Assembly: GCA_938029515.1 (NCBI GenBank)
Contig: CALJAQ010000072.1
Coordinates: 1 to 6,800, forward strand
Source: an uncultured Nitrososphaerales archaeon
GTDB lineage: Archaea; Thermoproteota; Nitrososphaeria; Nitrososphaerales; JAAOZN01
DNA: 6,800 nt
Direction: 5' to 3'
A program made the position numbers and the translations under genes. Below the pieces are notes generated by a model. That model had not been told where the DNA came from and searched no databases. It worked only from the letters and a program-made list of their open reading frames with translations. Shown here piece by piece: positions 5,610-6,800 of the stretch (position 1 is the first letter of the stretch; every line of letters begins with the position of its first letter).

Positions 5610-6800
5610 TTAACCCTTCTCTCCTATAGCTGCTTTGATTGCTTCGTAAGCCCTTATAGCCTCTTCCACAGCAACGCCATCTTCCAGCGTTGTGATATCT
5701 CCGAGCGTAGCGCCTTCTACAACCGCCCTCAGCAGCCTCCTCATGATCTTACCGCTTCTCGTCTTCGGCACCGAGTCGACGAAGGTTATTAGCACATCTG
5801 ATGCAACAATAGGCCCAATCGTCGCCCTAAGGTACTTCCTTATCTCAGCCTCAACCTCAGGGCTTGATGTGAAACCCTTTTTGAGCACGGTGAAGACAAC
5901 AGGCACCTGCCCTTTAATAGGATCTGTCTTACCGACGCAGGCCGATTCGGCTACAGCAGGATGCCTAATCAACGCAGACTCTATCTCCGCAGTTCCAATT
6001 CTATGCCCAGCGACCTTTAACACATCGTCAGCACGCCCAAGCACCCATATATAGCCGTCCTGATCCTTTACAGCGAAGTCACCGGTGTAGAAGTACATCT
6101 TACCCTTAAACCTAGACCAATACGCATCAATATACCTCTGGGGGTTCTTGTAGAGTGTTTCAAGCATCCCAGGCCAAGGTGAGGTTATCACAAAGTACCC
6201 TCTAACACCAGGTGGGCAAGGATTACCGTCATCATCTACAACCTCTACAGTGACTCCGGGGAGAGGGTAGCCATTGGTTCCAGGTTTGAGTGGGAACAGT
6301 TTACCTAAACCTGGGAAGTGCCCAGTTATGATATGCCCAGTTTCGGTCATCCACCAGGTGCTTGAAGCTACTACATCCTCCCTACCGATGTTCCTGTAGT
6401 ACCAGTTGAACGCTTCAGGGTTTATAGGCTCTCCAACGGTGTGCACAACCCTTAGTGTTGAAAGATCGTGCCTTTTAAAAAGGTCTTCTGGGAACCTCAT
6501 CAGCATTCGGATAGCGGTTGGCGCTGTGTAAAAGATCGTTACCCCGTATCTTTCGATGATGCCCCACCATCTATCTGGTTCTGGGTAATCCGGAGAACCT
6601 TCATACATAACCGTTGTTAGACCGACAAGCAGAGGGCCGTAAACTACATATGAGTGCCCAGTTATCCAGCCGACATCTGCTGTGCACCAGAAGATATCAT
6701 CTTCTTTTGCGTCGAATATCATCTTCATAGTAGCATATAAGCCCACCGCATACCCGCCTGCTGAGCGCTGAACCGCTTTAGGTGTGCCAGTTGTTCCTGA
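5610..6800 (-). CDS. acs: Acetyl-CoA synthetase (AMP-forming), C-terminal 396 residues
   Basis: This ANL-superfamily enzyme converts acetate, ATP and CoA to acetyl-CoA, AMP and pyrophosphate. Reading is open to the right edge; the N-terminal portion (about 250 residues) is outside the window. The first visible residues SGTTGTPKAV are the phosphate-binding loop (usual SGTTGKPKG). Then follow CTADVGWITGH (visible 39-49), YTAPTAIR (91-98), VGEPINPE (122-129), TWWMTETG (148-155), YTGD (238-241), the hinge GRADDVLKVAGHR (255-267), GTAEIE (269-274) and PKTRSGKIMRR (345-355). The catalytic, acetylation-prone lysine is visible K351 (codon 5748-5750). The second tryptophan of TWW narrows the acyl pocket in Salmonella Acs, supporting acetate, though propionate or 3-hydroxypropionate CoA ligases of this family also exist. 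The usual glutamine after TWW is methionine. The GTG at 6746 is internal and not the start, because the P-loop lies upstream in frame. Confidence 0.95.
   Translation of the reverse strand, partial: SGTTGTPKAVQRSAGGYAVGLYATMKMIFDAKEDDIFWCTADVGWITGHSYVVYGPLLVGLTTVMYEGSPDYPEPDRWWGIIERYGVTIFYTAPTAIRMLMRFPEDLFKRHDLSTLRVVHTVGEPINPEAFNWYYRNIGREDVVASSTWWMTETGHIITGHFPGLGKLFPLKPGTNGYPLPGVTVEVVDDDGNPCPPGVRGYFVITSPWPGMLETLYKNPQRYIDAYWSRFKGKMYFYTGDFAVKDQDGYIWVLGRADDVLKVAGHRIGTAEIESALIRHPAVAESACVGKTDPIKGQVPVVFTVLKKGFTSSPEVEAEIRKYLRATIGPIVASDVLITFVDSVPKTRSGKIMRRLLRAVVEGATLGDITTLEDGVAVEEAIRAYEAIKAAIGEKG

Noticed and set aside
5692..6054. Plus-strand open frame of 120 codons
   Set aside because: It is fully antisense to conserved acs sequence, including the catalytic lysine region, and has no family features.
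6744..6746. GTG as the start of the acetyl-CoA synthetase
   Set aside because: The frame stays open to the window edge and the conserved SGTTGTPK loop is encoded upstream, so this is an internal valine codon of a truncated gene.

Overview
The window looks like the chromosome of an archaeon. It carries TiaS, an archaea-only tRNA-Ile2 modifying enzyme, and a PAC2-family protein ending in a proteasome-docking Hb-Y-X tail. It also has a short archaeal-type TrmO, split-type glycine dehydrogenase (GcvPA), and TATA-like boxes about 26 bp upstream of apparently leaderless starts. Base composition is moderate and GTG/TTG starts occur. A deep TACK lineage (Bathyarchaeia or Nitrososphaeria/Caldarchaeales-like) or an Asgard relative fits, but the sequence alone does not fix the phylum. 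No mobile elements, CRISPR, rRNA or tRNA genes were seen. Coding is dense and no gap exceeds 100 bp.

Layout. (1) Positions 1-781, minus strand: the N-terminal 260 residues of glycine dehydrogenase subunit 1 (gcvPA), with a probable TTG start. (2) A 58-bp divergent promoter region. (3) 840-2477, plus: a secreted-then-anchored membrane protein with a signal peptide, a roughly 350-residue external beta-rich region with six N-glycosylation sequons, one transmembrane helix, and a roughly 140-residue helical cytoplasmic tail. This is the topology of ribophorin I (OST1), and the tail matches remembered human ribophorin I without gaps over 56 residues. (4) 2549-3877, plus: tiaS. (5) 3863-4279 and 4290-5042, minus: an Hsp20 chaperone downstream of a PAC2/Pba-type proteasome assembly chaperone, an apparent two-gene proteostasis operon. 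The hsp20 gene overlaps tiaS tail to tail by 15 bp. (6) 5085-5519, minus: TrmO/TsaA-type tRNA methyltransferase with a clear leaderless promoter. (7) 5610-6800, minus: the C-terminal 396 residues of an AMP-forming acetyl-CoA synthetase.

How the genes relate. Two genes modify tRNA at or next to the anticodon (TiaS at C34; TrmO at t6A37). Two concern protein quality control (PAC2, Hsp20). Two are central carbon metabolism (glycine cleavage, acetate activation). The membrane protein is the least expected item: if it is a true ribophorin I homologue, it would be an archaeal counterpart of an accessory oligosaccharyltransferase subunit usually regarded as eukaryotic.
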